From the NCBI RefSeq assembly GCF_947331445.1, contig NZ_CAMZOG010000016.1:1-61212 (forward strand): 61,212 nt of DNA, given 5' to 3'. The position numbers and the translations under genes were made by a program. Positions 47,739 to 57,504 of the stretch are shown one piece after another (the first letter of the stretch is position 1; the number at the start of each line of letters is the position of its first letter). The notes under the pieces were generated by a model. It did no database searches, was not told the origin of the DNA, and saw only the letters and a program-made list of their open reading frames with translations. Source of the DNA: Parendozoicomonas sp. Alg238-R29 (GTDB taxonomy: Bacteria; Pseudomonadota; Gammaproteobacteria; Pseudomonadales; Endozoicomonadaceae).

Positions 47739-48770
47739 TTAAGGGGCTTTCCGGGTAAGCAGCATAGAGTCGCCGTAACTGAAAAAACGATAGCGTTCGT
47801 CAATCGCTTCCCGGTATGCATTCATTACTTCTTCGAAGCCGGCAAAGGCAGATACCATCATCAACAGGGTTGATTCTGGCAGATGGAAGTTGGTAATCAG
47901 CGCATCCACAATCTGATATTTAAAGCCGGGGAAGATAAAAATATCCGTTTCACCAGCAAACGGTTTGAGTTCACCATCCCGGGCAGCTGTTTCCAGACTG
48001 CGAACAGATGTTGTACCTACCGCCACAATCCTTCCACCTCGAGCGCGGGTACGATTCACCGCATCCACAACATCCTGAGGAACTTCCAGATATTCAGAAT
48101 GCATGTGGTGATCTTCGATACGATCAACCCGGACAGGCTGATAAGTTCCGGCACCCACATGCAGGGTTACGAATACTTTTTCGATGCCCTTGGCTTCAAT
48201 CGCAGCAAACAACTCATCATCAAAGTGCAAACCCGCAGTAGGAGCTGCAACAGCCCCTTTTCTGGAACCATAAACGGTCTGATAACGCTCTCGGTCTTCC
48301 AGCTCATCTTCACGGGTAATATAGGGTGGCAGTGGCATATGGCCATGCTTTTCCAGCATTTGCACCACAGGCTCTTCACCGGCAAAGCGCAACAGGAACA
48401 TCGCGTCCTGACGCTCAACCATTTCTGCCTCCATACCACCTTCCAGCAACAGCCGGGCACCTGGCTTGGGAGATTTACTGGCCCGAACCTGCGCCAAAAC
48501 CATTCGCTCATCCAGTACACGCTCTACCAGAACTTCAATTTTTCCGCCCGTTTCTTTCTGGCCGAAAACCCGCGCAGGAATAACCTGAGTGTTATTCAGA
48601 ACCAGAAGATCACCAGGCTCCAGATAGTCAACAACATCCCGAAATGTTTTGTGTTCCGGCTTGCCGCTTTCACCATTAACCACCAGCAAACGGCTGGCGC
48701 TCCGCTCCGGCATGGGATAACGGGCAATCAGTTCATCGGGAAGGTCAAAATGAAAATCGCTGACGCGCAT
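47739..48770 (-). CDS. queA: S-adenosylmethionine:tRNA ribosyltransferase-isomerase QueA
   Basis: 343 residues. The start [19 protein letters not shown] is highly typical. Other family segments are [45 protein letters not shown] and [18 protein letters not shown]. It adds the ribosyl part of SAM to preQ1 in tRNA to make epoxyqueuosine. Transcribed before tgt. Confidence 0.98.
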   Translation of the reverse strand: MRVSDFHFDLPDELIARYPMPERSASRLLVVNGESGKPEHKTFRDVVDYLEPGDLLVLNNTQVIPARVFGQKETGGKIEVLVERVLDERMVLAQVRASKSPKPGARLLLEGGMEAEMVERQDAMFLLRFAGEEPVVQMLEKHGHMPLPPYITREDELEDRERYQTVYGSRKGAVAAPTAGLHFDDELFAAIEAKGIEKVFVTLHVGAGTYQPVRVDRIEDHHMHSEYLEVPQDVVDAVNRTRARGGRIVAVGTTSVRSLETAARDGELKPFAGETDIFIFPGFKYQIVDALITNFHLPESTLLMMVSAFAGFEEVMNAYREAIDERYRFFSYGDSMLLTRKAP

Positions 48771-48892
48771 TTGCCGCTACAGCCTCACACAGCATGAAAA
48801 TGGGCGGGAAGGATACCGAAAGACAGGAGAAATGTCAGGTTGTTCAGAGGGAAACAGAACAACCTAACAGAACAACCTGAGAGGTTTTATGT

Positions 48893-50311
48893 TTACGGGT
48901 CTGTTATATCGTCATCATCGCCCATTTCCGAGTCAGCATCATGGTCGGAGTCGTGTCTTAAGGTTGATGTAGAGCTTGCATCATCCACGTCATGATAATC
49001 TTGATTGGTCACCACCGTATTACCAGTAGCTGTCGAGGAAGCCAGTGATTCATCCACACTGGAAAGACGGCGATGAGGGTTCTGGTGGAAAGGTGGTTCC
49101 TCATCGTCGCTCCAGTTACTGTCTTCCTCTGAGGAGCTCAAGGAGCTTGAGGCCTGAAAGCGATTGAGCATCCATTTTTTGCCTGCGCTTTCAGAAAGGC
49201 TGCTTAAAGAATGTGGATAAACACTCTCATTGTTATCTGAATACCCTGGATCACTATCATCACGGTTCAAATACTTGTCTGCATAACGTGGCTTTCTTTG
49301 TCCTGTCGGGTCAGGCAACTCTCCGAAAGAATCCGCATCGGTGTGAACAACCAGCGCGTCCGGCTTGAGATGGTGCGGCTGTTTTTGGTGAGTCGCTTCC
49401 TCAGGGATATAAGAAGAACGCTGGCGCCCACCTTCTACCCTGCCGGTACCATTTTCCAAGATCAGGAGAATACGGGTGTTTTGTATCCACTTTTTCTCGG
49501 CTTTACCATTAATAGCCATGCCGTATTCTTTGGTCAGTTTTTTATTAACTTTCTCTAGCTGCTTTTCAGAAGTTTTCACTCTCTGTTTGAGCTCTTTTAC
49601 TGGCTTCAAATCTTTTCTAGCATTGGCGACCGAGGAATAAACGTAATCGGTGTAAAGCTTTATTTTTTCGTCAGATACCCCCTGCCCCAGTAGTGGTGGC
49701 ACAATCTGAACCGACTTCCCTCCCACAACCAAAATAACTTTTACCTCCTCTTCTTCCGCAAAACCTTCATCACCAATCCAGCGCAGCATTTTATTAACGT
49801 TTTCATGCATCCACAGTTCAGCTTTGTCTTTACGGATGCCTTGGATGATGTTTTCACGCACTTGTAAGGTCTTGCGCCTTTGCTCCAGATTGACACCTTC
49901 GTCAGTCATTTTTGTAACTGTTGGATCAAACCCATCCACAGTTTCTACTGTGCGCTCCTCAAGGGACGGAGGCTCAAACTCCACACTGCCGTGGGAACCG
50001 GAATATCCCGAAGAAACTGAATCCTCACTTTCAGAGCGACTGCGCTGTAAAGGGTGTGATTCAGTCAGTGAATGGTCTCCAGAATCTGACTCTGCCAGCC
50101 GGTTTAGATGAGAGTCAACACCCTCCTTCGTGGAGACATCACGGCCAGAAGGGTGGGAAACAGCAGCAGAAGGTGCCAGCTTGGCATTACAACTCCTCTT
50201 CCTATCAAAAATGTTTGTAATTCCCTGCTTCTTCTCCTCTTCTGTTAGAGGAGAAGGTAGCGGTGGAGGTTCGGGAGGTTGCACTGCTCCGTTGCCTTCC
50301 GTAGGTTTCAT
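48893..50311 (-). CDS. Disordered Ser/Asp-rich protein of unknown function
   Basis: 472 residues from the ATG at 50311 (GAGGG six bases upstream); the frame reaches a TTG at 50317. I recognise no family. About residues 1-130 and 295-472 are low-complexity: a Pro-rich start (PPEPPPLPSPL), then Ser/Glu/Asp-rich stretches (SESEDSVSSGYSGSHG, SSSLSSSEEDSNWSDDEE) and an acidic end (SEMGDDDDITDP). The middle, about 133-290, looks folded and helical, with a Lys/Glu-rich probable coiled coil near 230-262. There is no signal peptide or membrane helix. The eukaryote-like composition is a common look for secreted effectors in host-associated bacteria, but no direct evidence exists here. It borders tRNA-Leu. 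Confidence 0.7.
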   Translation of the reverse strand: MKPTEGNGAVQPPEPPPLPSPLTEEEKKQGITNIFDRKRSCNAKLAPSAAVSHPSGRDVSTKEGVDSHLNRLAESDSGDHSLTESHPLQRSRSESEDSVSSGYSGSHGSVEFEPPSLEERTVETVDGFDPTVTKMTDEGVNLEQRRKTLQVRENIIQGIRKDKAELWMHENVNKMLRWIGDEGFAEEEEVKVILVVGGKSVQIVPPLLGQGVSDEKIKLYTDYVYSSVANARKDLKPVKELKQRVKTSEKQLEKVNKKLTKEYGMAINGKAEKKWIQNTRILLILENGTGRVEGGRQRSSYIPEEATHQKQPHHLKPDALVVHTDADSFGELPDPTGQRKPRYADKYLNRDDSDPGYSDNNESVYPHSLSSLSESAGKKWMLNRFQASSSLSSSEEDSNWSDDEEPPFHQNPHRRLSSVDESLASSTATGNTVVTNQDYHDVDDASSTSTLRHDSDHDADSEMGDDDDITDP

Positions 50312-50369
50312 AGCCAACCCTCTGAAATCAATAACAATTGTATTTTTTATCGGCCAGAACGGAAGGATC

Positions 50370-50397
50370 TTGCATGCTTATTCGCAAATGTTATACT
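50370..50397 (+). promoter_or_regulatory. Promoter of tRNA-Leu
   Basis: TTGCAT (50370-50375), 16 bases, TATACT (50392-50397). The predicted start near 50404 is about ten bases before the mature tRNA. Confidence 0.65.
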
Positions 50398-50413
50398 GCG
50401 CCCATCTTGAGTC

Positions 50414-50500
50414 GCCAGTGTGATGGAATTGGTAGACATGACGGATTCAAAATCCGTTGCCTTCACGGGCGTGTCGGTTCGAGTCCGACCACTGGTACCA
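50414..50500 (+). tRNA. tRNA-Leu (anticodon CAA)
   Basis: 87 bases. The acceptor GCCAGTG pairs with CACTGGT, the anticodon stem-loop is ACGGA-TTCAAAA-TCCGT with anticodon CAA, a long variable arm is present (CTTCACGGGCGTG region), the T arm is GGTTCGAGTCC, and CCA is encoded. It reads UUG codons. The accessory island begins just after it. Confidence 0.97.
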
Positions 50501-50505
50501 CTTTA

Positions 50506-50533
50506 AAAACAGCCACTTAGGGCTGTTTTTTTT
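50506..50533 (+). terminator. Terminator after tRNA-Leu
   Basis: ACAGCC-ACTTAG-GGCTGT followed by eight Ts, directly downstream of the tRNA. Confidence 0.9.
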
Positions 50534-50653
50534 GGTTTTAGACTCCCTCTTTTTTGTACGACTCTGTGACACTCGATTGACATGTACGCGACATGAGTTT
50601 CATAAATCACCCACATCGCTATCAATAGAATCCTTTAATTCTGGTTCACTCAA
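50534..50653. other. Non-coding start of the accessory island
   Basis: No gene, integrase remnant or repeated tRNA end was recognised between the tRNA terminator and the small ORF that follows. Confidence 0.5.
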
Positions 50654-50851
50654 TCAACCAGAACTCTCCCCCTCAATACTCGAATCCAGGGAGAAGTGAG
50701 CCTCTAAAAGATCAGGGTGCCTAATCGAGAACAACATTAAATCTTCCACCATTTGTGACCGCTGATCCGGGTCAACCCAAACAGCTTTCCCCTCTCCAAG
50801 AGGAGTACTACAAAAGTGACAACACCCTACAGGTAAACCTCTCCAGCACAT
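50654..50851 (-). CDS. Small Cys-containing ORF of unknown function (doubtful)
   Basis: A possible 65-residue protein from an ATG. It begins with a cysteine cluster (MCWRGLPVGCCHFCSTPL), which could form a small metal-binding knuckle, followed by an amphipathic stretch DQRSQMVEDLMLFSIRHPDL. No good ribosome site is visible and no family is recognised. It could be a remnant of a longer gene at the edge of the island. Confidence 0.3.
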   Translation of the reverse strand: MCWRGLPVGCCHFCSTPLGEGKAVWVDPDQRSQMVEDLMLFSIRHPDLLEAHFSLDSSIEGESSG

Positions 50852-50889
50852 TACCTACAGGGTTACTTTTGGTCAGAATTTTTTGAAGG

Positions 50890-51681
50890 TTATTCGTTCA
50901 AATACAACTCAGCCATGCCATCCAAGCGACTCTTCACTTCTTTCCAGTGGGGCATAACCTGAGTCAGCAAACGCCAGAATCGTTCACTGTGATTATGCTC
51001 AGCAATATGACAAAGCTCATGAAGTATTACGTAATCGATACATTCTTTCGGGGCTTTCACCAAGTGAGGGTTAAGCATCAGGGTTCCCTTGGCTGAACAA
51101 CTCCCCCACTGCTTTTGCATGGGAAGAATTCGGAAGCTGGGAATCCCTTTCACCCATGAGGCTTGAGGCAGTAGGTATTGCAGCCGCTCATGGAAAATAC
51201 GTTCGGAACGATACTTGTACCAGTCGTTCACCAGTCCCTTGGTTAAACTGGTTTTTCGCTTGTCGAACCTTGGAAGCGTGACGAGAATTTTGCCTCTGTC
51301 CATTTTCACAGAGGCGGTAGATTCCTTGTTTTCAACAACTTTCAGAACATAACGCCTGCCAAGATAAAACTGCATCTCGCCGCTGACGTAGTTCTTGCTC
51401 TGAACATATTTCTGATGGCTACGGAAATCGACAATGGCATCCCAAACCCATTTAGCTCGCTTCATCACAGCTTCGTGAATATCGGTATTCTCAGCATCAT
51501 CTGGAGCGGTGACAACAACTTCGCAGTCAGGGTGTACTCGTATAGTGATTTTCTTTGCCTTACCTTCAGGCAAATGTTTTCGAACAACCTCATAAGAGAC
51601 AGCTTCGTCACCATAGACAAAGCTGTACTCTTCTTTCGTGCACCCTTCTTTCGTGTGCTCGTTTGAACTCACTGATGCCAT
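50890..51681 (-). CDS. YgjP-like zinc metallopeptidase (DUF45) of the restriction operon
   Basis: 263 residues. The C-terminal region has the zinc-peptidase motif HELCH at 221-225 followed by IAEHNHSERFW, and upstream QKQWGSCSAKGTLMLNPHLV, the usual DUF45 signature. Such proteins often follow hsdR in type I restriction operons; their substrate is unknown. The ATG overlaps the hsdR stop by one base (TAATG), so it is the last gene of the operon and is translationally coupled. Confidence 0.88.
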   Translation of the reverse strand: MASVSSNEHTKEGCTKEEYSFVYGDEAVSYEVVRKHLPEGKAKKITIRVHPDCEVVVTAPDDAENTDIHEAVMKRAKWVWDAIVDFRSHQKYVQSKNYVSGEMQFYLGRRYVLKVVENKESTASVKMDRGKILVTLPRFDKRKTSLTKGLVNDWYKYRSERIFHERLQYLLPQASWVKGIPSFRILPMQKQWGSCSAKGTLMLNPHLVKAPKECIDYVILHELCHIAEHNHSERFWRLLTQVMPHWKEVKSRLDGMAELYLNE

Positions 51682-54600
51682 TATTTATTCAAGCTCGACA
51701 AACCCAAACGGGTAATTTGAACAATATCTGTAATAACAGCCTGTGCTTTTTCAATACCCAAGTCTCCAAATAACAAGGGCAGCAGACCAATAGTAATCTG
51801 GTTCTCGATTTCCTGAGGGTTAATGGAGAACTCAGCCACTGACTTTCTCACCACAGCATCAATCTTAATGGCATAGTTGAAGCATTGCTCCTCTGTCAGT
51901 GTTCCTTGCTCTTCAGAGGGAAGAGGTTCACCGAGATGTTTCAGGAATAACCCATAGTAAGCCTGCACATGGTGTTTGATCTTGGGGTCAAGCTCATTAA
52001 AGCGATCTGTAGGGATACCTTCCACCTTTCGCTCTTTCACCTGCTCTTCAAAGTCCGCAAACAGCATGTACTGTTTAACGGGTGCATCAAACATCTCTTT
52101 GGTTTTTTCGATGGCTTGCTTGAGAAGCTTTGAGAAGTATTCCTGAGCGTAAGGATCGTCAGCCAGATCCTGTTCGATCATTTTAGTGACTCGACCTGTA
52201 ATCTTGTCTTTTTTGTTTCGCGCTTCATCGTCGGTCATCTGCTCCGGTTTGGCCTCTTTTCCCATATTGCCAACCAGATATGCTCCCTGTGACTCCTTAA
52301 CCTCAACACCACCAATATGCTTATCCAACAGCGCTCGGATGTCGTCAGAGTACTCATCGTAGTCAACAGTCTCCTCTGCATCTTCCTTCACTTGTTTACG
52401 CAGCTGAGACATCATTTTCAAAGTGTTCTTATAGAGCTGACGCTTGTCATCGAAGCTCTTGTCTTCAAAGTATGTGGCAGATTGCAGGGCAACCTTCAGG
52501 CAGTTGGTGTAATCAGTGAGAGCTGCATAGAACTCATCCCGTTTTTTCAAATTGGTATCTGCGAGTTGACCATCCACAGTATCGATTTTTGGTGCAAGAA
52601 CCTGACGTAACGCCTGCCCATCCTGTTTGTTTTTCACGCCATCAAAAATAGCCCACAACTCAGCGTAAAGACCGGGAAGCTTTTTATATTCCGTATCCAT
52701 CCGGTTATAGAGACCTTTCAGGTCATCAATATCAAACCCGCCCTGGGTACGTTCAGCCAGGTCCTGATACTTCTCAATGGTTGCATCCAGCTCTTTCAGA
52801 ATGCCCCGGTAATCGATCAGGTAGCCAAACTGTTTCTTGTTATGGAGGCGGTTAACCCGTGCAATAGCCTGAATCAGGTTATGCTGCTTCAAAGGTTTAT
52901 CGATATAGAGCACGGTATTTTTTGGCTCATCAAATCCGGTCAGCAGTTTATCAACCACGATCATCAGATCAGGGCCTTCATCCTTGCCAAACTCTGCAAT
53001 GATATGCTTGGTATAACCTTTTTCGTCCTGTCCGTACCCCGCATCAGCAACATTCTCCTTCCACCAGTTCTGGACAATATCGGTGCTTTCCTTATCAACC
53101 GAATCATGTCCTTCACGGGTGTCAGGTGGAGACATGGCAACCACTGATGTCACTTTGCCAATGTCGTCCAGTAACTTTTTATACTGAATAGCCGAGGCTT
53201 TAGAGTCACATGCCAGTTGTCCCTTCAAGCCTTGCTGTTTGAAGTTCTGAAAGTGATCGGAAATATCATGAGCGATAAGCTCCAAGCGCCCTTCGGTCTG
53301 GTAAATCTGGCCTTTTTGGGCAAATTTCTTCTTCAGGTCGGTACGCTGTTTTTCCGTCAGTTTGTCGGTAATGCGATCAAACCAGGCATCAATGGCTTTA
53401 TCGTTGGTACTGAGTTCAGGAATTCGCTCTTCATACAACAGAGGAGTAACAGTTTTATCTTCTACAGCCTGCTGCATAGTGTAGGAGTGTATGATTTTGC
53501 CGAACTTATTCTCTGTCTTGTCGCCTTGCAGTAAAGGTGTACCGGTAAAGGCGATAAAAGCAGCCCTGGGTAGAGCTTGCTGCATACGGACATTGTTCTC
53601 ACCATTTTGGCTACGATGCCCTTCATCTACGAGAACAATCATATCCGGGCTATCGTTGTAACATTCAGGCAGATTTACTGCTGTACCGAACTTATTGATG
53701 ATGGAAAAGATAATCCGTTCATTACCTTTGCCTATCTGTTCAGCCAATCGTTTGCCTGTGGTTGCCATGGCATCTTTCTTATCCTTACTGGACAATGCGC
53801 CACCAGAGGCAAAAGTTCTGGCAAGCTGATCTTCCAGATCGACCCTGTCCGTCACAACCACCACCCGACACTTAGCGAGTTCTTTCAACCAGATCAGGGC
53901 TTTCGACAGAAATACCATGGTGAAGGACTTGCCAGAGCCAGTGGTATGCCAGATGACACCACCATTTCGAGCGCCCTTATCATCAAAAGACGTGATCCGT
54001 TCAACCAAAGCTTTAATGCCAAATACTTGCTGGTAACGGGCAACAATTTTGCCTGCTTTGTTGTCGAACAGGGTAAACAGACGAGTCATTTCCAGCAAAC
54101 GATCAGGGCGGAGAAGGGACACCAGTAAACGATCCTGGTCTGTTACCACCAAATCACCACCAGACATCAGCGACTGATACTCCTTACCCATAGCCTTGGG
54201 GCGATGATTAAAAATGGCATCAAGTTTTTCGTCTGTGAGTGGTGTGTTCTTTAAGCGAGAAAACGTTGTATCGGTAATCTCTTCTTCTTTCCATTTCGCC
54301 CAGAACTTGTCTCGTGTACCGCAGGTACCGTACAGACCATCATTTCCGTTTATCGAAAGCAAAAGCTGGCTATAGGCGAATAGATGGGGAATCTCATCCA
54401 CTTTCTGATTGCGAATATTCTGGGAAATGCCTTCTGAGACCGTAGGTTTTCCTTCCGTTGAAGAGTCAGGCCGTTTCGCTTCAATCACCACCCAAGGCAG
54501 ACCATTCACAAAGCAGACAATATCGGGAATCCGTTTGCCTGTGCCCTGGCTATTCTCCACTTCCAGCTCTTCGGTGAAGTGGAAAACGTTATTCTCCGGG

Positions 54601-54980
54601 GTTCCCCAATCAATAATCTGGATGGTAGGGTTCGCTTTTTTCCCATCCACAAACTCAGTCACACCAATACCGTAGGTCAGGGCGTTGTAGAGCTTTTCAT
54701 TAGCGGCTCTCAAGCCCTCATTCATAGCAGGGTTGGAAAGCTCATGGACGATTTTGTCGATAGCTGCTGTTGATAATGGGTGTTCTTTGCCCATAAAAGG
54801 GAACGTCTTTTTGGCTAGCAGGCTTCGCAGCACTTCAGGCAGTAAAACTGTGGAGGGGTTGCCTCTTTGTGCCAGGCATTCACTGGGTGGAATAAACTGA
54901 TAGCCCAGGTTAGTGAGCAGAGTCAGGGCAGGGATTTTTGCACTTTGCTCTTCCTTGAAGCTGGGTAATACATCGATCAC
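51681..54980 (-). CDS. hsdR: Type I restriction enzyme, motor/nuclease subunit HsdR
   Basis: 1099 residues. The N-terminal PD-(D/E)xK nuclease has Asp153 (RIPDIVCF) and Glu167-x-Lys169 (VVIEAKRP). The superfamily 2 translocase has Walker A HTTGSGKS near 345-352, DEGH at 452-455, FTGTPLLQGD and LLTGFDEP, AIARVNRL. The C-terminal region binds the methylase. The start is GTG, overlapping the end of the RhuM gene by four bases (GTGA). It translocates DNA and cuts far from the unmethylated site in complex with HsdM and HsdS. Confidence 0.96.
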   Translation of the reverse strand: MIDVLPSFKEEQSAKIPALTLLTNLGYQFIPPSECLAQRGNPSTVLLPEVLRSLLAKKTFPFMGKEHPLSTAAIDKIVHELSNPAMNEGLRAANEKLYNALTYGIGVTEFVDGKKANPTIQIIDWGTPENNVFHFTEELEVENSQGTGKRIPDIVCFVNGLPWVVIEAKRPDSSTEGKPTVSEGISQNIRNQKVDEIPHLFAYSQLLLSINGNDGLYGTCGTRDKFWAKWKEEEITDTTFSRLKNTPLTDEKLDAIFNHRPKAMGKEYQSLMSGGDLVVTDQDRLLVSLLRPDRLLEMTRLFTLFDNKAGKIVARYQQVFGIKALVERITSFDDKGARNGGVIWHTTGSGKSFTMVFLSKALIWLKELAKCRVVVVTDRVDLEDQLARTFASGGALSSKDKKDAMATTGKRLAEQIGKGNERIIFSIINKFGTAVNLPECYNDSPDMIVLVDEGHRSQNGENNVRMQQALPRAAFIAFTGTPLLQGDKTENKFGKIIHSYTMQQAVEDKTVTPLLYEERIPELSTNDKAIDAWFDRITDKLTEKQRTDLKKKFAQKGQIYQTEGRLELIAHDISDHFQNFKQQGLKGQLACDSKASAIQYKKLLDDIGKVTSVVAMSPPDTREGHDSVDKESTDIVQNWWKENVADAGYGQDEKGYTKHIIAEFGKDEGPDLMIVVDKLLTGFDEPKNTVLYIDKPLKQHNLIQAIARVNRLHNKKQFGYLIDYRGILKELDATIEKYQDLAERTQGGFDIDDLKGLYNRMDTEYKKLPGLYAELWAIFDGVKNKQDGQALRQVLAPKIDTVDGQLADTNLKKRDEFYAALTDYTNCLKVALQSATYFEDKSFDDKRQLYKNTLKMMSQLRKQVKEDAEETVDYDEYSDDIRALLDKHIGGVEVKESQGAYLVGNMGKEAKPEQMTDDEARNKKDKITGRVTKMIEQDLADDPYAQEYFSKLLKQAIEKTKEMFDAPVKQYMLFADFEEQVKERKVEGIPTDRFNELDPKIKHHVQAYYGLFLKHLGEPLPSEEQGTLTEEQCFNYAIKIDAVVRKSVAEFSINPQEIENQITIGLLPLLFGDLGIEKAQAVITDIVQITRLGLSSLNK

Positions 54981-56005
54981 TCTTCTTTATCCTTTATCAG
55001 GGCATGCAGCGCTTCGATATTGGCTTGAGCACCTTCTGCTTCTTTCAACCGGCGGCGTTGTTCTGCAAACTGATCAAACATCTGCTTTGCTTTTTCGTCC
55101 GCTGCTTTTTTTGTTATTTTTCCAGCGTTATCCAATACATCACGATCATTGAAACTTAAAAACTGATCGAGTTTTTCTGACCAGTCCTGCAAGAAAACCT
55201 GCTTGCGCCGCAATGCCTGATCTTCTGCAAAATCCAGCCACATATTGATAATACGATTCAGTTCTTTGATCTCATCTTCTTTCAAATAGTTTTTGGCGAT
55301 GGTGACATCAGTTTTGCGGACACTCTCACCTTTAAAGCTGGTCAGCCCCATATTCAACAGAGAGGCATCCGCACGACTGGCAATCAACTCAGCTGCCGTC
55401 ATGTGGGTGCAGGCAAAGTGGAGTTTGTTTTGTATAGTTTGGAAAAAACGGTTGGTTTCCCGGTTGGAGGGTTCATAGTCTGCCGCCATCACAAAAATCT
55501 CTTTGACTCGCAGATAAACCCGGCGTTCGCTTGCACGAATGTCCCGGATACGTTCCAGCATTTCCGAGAAATAGTCTGGCACCTGTGAATCGCCCACAGG
55601 AGGGTTTTTCAGACGCTCATCGTCCATGGCAAAACCCTTGATCAGATACTCCTGCAGGGTCTGTGTTGCCCACTTGCGAAACTGGGTGCCACGTGAAGAA
55701 CGCACTCGATAGCCAACAGCAATCACCATGGGCAGGCTGAAGTATTTAACATTGTAGGGTTTGCCGTCTGAGGCAGTTGTTCGGTAAAACCGAACAACTG
55801 AATCTTCCTCCAGCTCCCCTTCCATCAGGATATTACTGATGTGTTCGCTGATGGTGGCTTTGGCCTTACCGTACAGGTCACAGATCATGGCCTGAGACAG
55901 CCACAGGGTTTCCGCTTCAAAACGACATTCCACACGGGTTCTGCCATCTTCACTCTGGAAAAGGACAAATTCGCCCTGGGGAGCCATGGGGATATTATCT
56001 GTCAT
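54977..56005 (-). CDS. RhuM-family protein
   Basis: 342 residues. The N-terminal region WLSQAMICDLYGKAKATISEH and FYRTTASDGKPYNVKYFSLP is the RhuM signature, with IAVGYRVRSSRGTQFRKWA after it; a Lys/Glu-rich helical end follows. RhuM was named from a Salmonella pathogenicity island, but its biochemical role is unknown; it is frequently found in type I restriction loci between hsdS and hsdR. The ATG at 56005 (GAGG nine bases upstream) is preferred over a GTG at 56092. Confidence 0.9.
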   Translation of the reverse strand: MTDNIPMAPQGEFVLFQSEDGRTRVECRFEAETLWLSQAMICDLYGKAKATISEHISNILMEGELEEDSVVRFYRTTASDGKPYNVKYFSLPMVIAVGYRVRSSRGTQFRKWATQTLQEYLIKGFAMDDERLKNPPVGDSQVPDYFSEMLERIRDIRASERRVYLRVKEIFVMAADYEPSNRETNRFFQTIQNKLHFACTHMTAAELIASRADASLLNMGLTSFKGESVRKTDVTIAKNYLKEDEIKELNRIINMWLDFAEDQALRRKQVFLQDWSEKLDQFLSFNDRDVLDNAGKITKKAADEKAKQMFDQFAEQRRRLKEAEGAQANIEALHALIKDKEE

Positions 56006-56128
56006 TAGTCGCGCCTCTTCTGTTCCGTTGTTTGCTTCGCGGGTTGGCGATGGCACTGTGACTCCATGATAATTCGTGACACAGAGTCTCACTTTAATTT
56101 GAGACGCAGTGCGTCTCGATTTCGCTCA

Positions 56129-57385
56129 TCAGGCGGCTTCCTTGGGTTCCACTTTGACTCGGCGTTTGCCTGTTAGCAGTTGTTGCATCAGGGCTTTTTT
56201 TTCTTGTTTGAGATGGGTGAGTTTGGTTTGGTGTTTTTTGATTTCTAAGTCAGCAGCAACCAGAACTGTTGATACTTTTTTCTGTTCGGCTATTTCTGGT
56301 ATTTTTATATAAATAGATCTAATCGTTGACAGGTTTAATCCAGCCTTGGCACCAGAATCATTCAAACGATTAATGCGATAGTTCATCGCTTTGGATGATA
56401 ATTGAAACGCAATAAATTTGGAGTATGAGAGCTCATGCCTTATGCGAACTAAGGCGACATGCTGGTTGATATATGCCTCACCTAAATCATCTGGCACCCA
56501 ACCAATCTTACCAAGTTCAGCAGTAATGGAAATTAAGATGTCGCCATATTGTAGAGAAGTACGTCTTCCATCAGAGGAACCACACTGAACATCAACAAAC
56601 TTAAGGTCATCCAGCTTTAAGTTAATATTATCTCGTGGCAAGTTGGTCATACGAATGAATTTACTCCCAGAATTAGAATAATACTTCGCCCAATCTCTAG
56701 AGCCGCTGGTTACTGACTCAGAAATTTTTCCCAAAGGTATCTCTTCCCATTCTCCCTCAAACCCAGCAAAGCGCTTCTTCCCTGTCAGCAACTGCTGCAT
56801 CAGGGCTTTTTTCTGCTGCTTGCTGGCTTCGATCAGATTTTCTGTGGTCGCAATGGCTTTATCCCAAGTGCCAAGGATTTTGGCGATTTTTCGCTGTTCT
56901 GGGAGTGGGGGAATAGCAATTTTCAGTCCTAAAAGCTCACCCTTGGTGATGTTTTTCATCGAACCACTTGTACCAGTGGAAAGGTTCGATAACACATACC
57001 GTGAATGGTCTGAAGCAAGGATGTAGCTTAGCCATTTCATATCGGTATTTTGTTTAGGGACTGTCTGCCAAAGCTTATCCGGCAAAAAGAGATCAAAGTA
57101 ATCTTCAGCTATATATGCACTTGCACCCACTAACGCTTCGGTATTGCTACGACTAATTATTATTTGCCCTTTTTGAGGGACGGTCTTGGCTCTCTCTAGC
57201 TCAGTGCTTGAAGTAATTGCCTTAACAGCACTAGGGTCAAAGTAACCGTAAGAAACAGCGCTGACTTTCAGCACACCTTTCTCAGCATTTTTAAGAGCAC
57301 GGTCTTCCCCGTTGACACTGACTCCCGATTCTAAGCCTTGAATCAAATCACCAACACGACCATCAATCCAATCTTCAGGCGCCAT
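56129..57385 (-). CDS. hsdS: Type I restriction specificity subunit HsdS
   Basis: 418 residues with two target-recognition domains separated by conserved helices. The spacer repeat is seen twice: KKALMQQLLTGKKRF near residue 205 and KKALMQQLLTGKRRV at the end. The second domain begins with EWEEIPLGKISESVTSGSRD. This is a full-length S protein that reads a bipartite DNA site. Its ATG lies inside the remnant of an hsdM 3' end, which shows how the operon was built. Confidence 0.94.
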   Translation of the reverse strand: MAPEDWIDGRVGDLIQGLESGVSVNGEDRALKNAEKGVLKVSAVSYGYFDPSAVKAITSSTELERAKTVPQKGQIIISRSNTEALVGASAYIAEDYFDLFLPDKLWQTVPKQNTDMKWLSYILASDHSRYVLSNLSTGTSGSMKNITKGELLGLKIAIPPLPEQRKIAKILGTWDKAIATTENLIEASKQQKKALMQQLLTGKKRFAGFEGEWEEIPLGKISESVTSGSRDWAKYYSNSGSKFIRMTNLPRDNINLKLDDLKFVDVQCGSSDGRRTSLQYGDILISITAELGKIGWVPDDLGEAYINQHVALVRIRHELSYSKFIAFQLSSKAMNYRINRLNDSGAKAGLNLSTIRSIYIKIPEIAEQKKVSTVLVAADLEIKKHQTKLTHLKQEKKALMQQLLTGKRRVKVEPKEAA

Positions 57386-57445
57386 AACCCAACTCCTTCA
57401 GGTAGCCCGCCATTTCCACTTCCAAATCCACCCGCTCAGATAACA
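57383..57445 (-). pseudogene. Remnant of an hsdM 3' end directly before hsdS
   Basis: The minus strand encodes SERVDLEVEMAGYLKELGYGA, matching the end of the intact HsdM (DLETEMAGYLKELGYE) with a short gap. At DNA level about 45 bases (57383-57427) match 58663-58707, with the first 22 bases identical. The hsdS ATG overlaps it exactly as the DUF1016 ATG overlaps the real hsdM end. It marks a former hsdM-hsdS junction. Confidence 0.8.
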
Positions 57446-57467
57446 ACACGCCACAACACCATACCAA

Positions 57468-57490
57468 TTGTGCAACGCTGCGTTGCACAA
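57468..57490. repeat. Palindromic element, copy 1 (downstream of the DUF1016 gene)
   Basis: TTGTGCAACG-CTG-CGTTGCACAA, perfect 10-base arms. The same core occurs inside the DUF1016 gene (58266-58296). Translated on the minus strand it gives VQRSVAQL, nearly the same peptide as in the gene. Confidence 0.9.
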
Positions 57491-57504
57491 AATAAACCGG
57501 CAGA

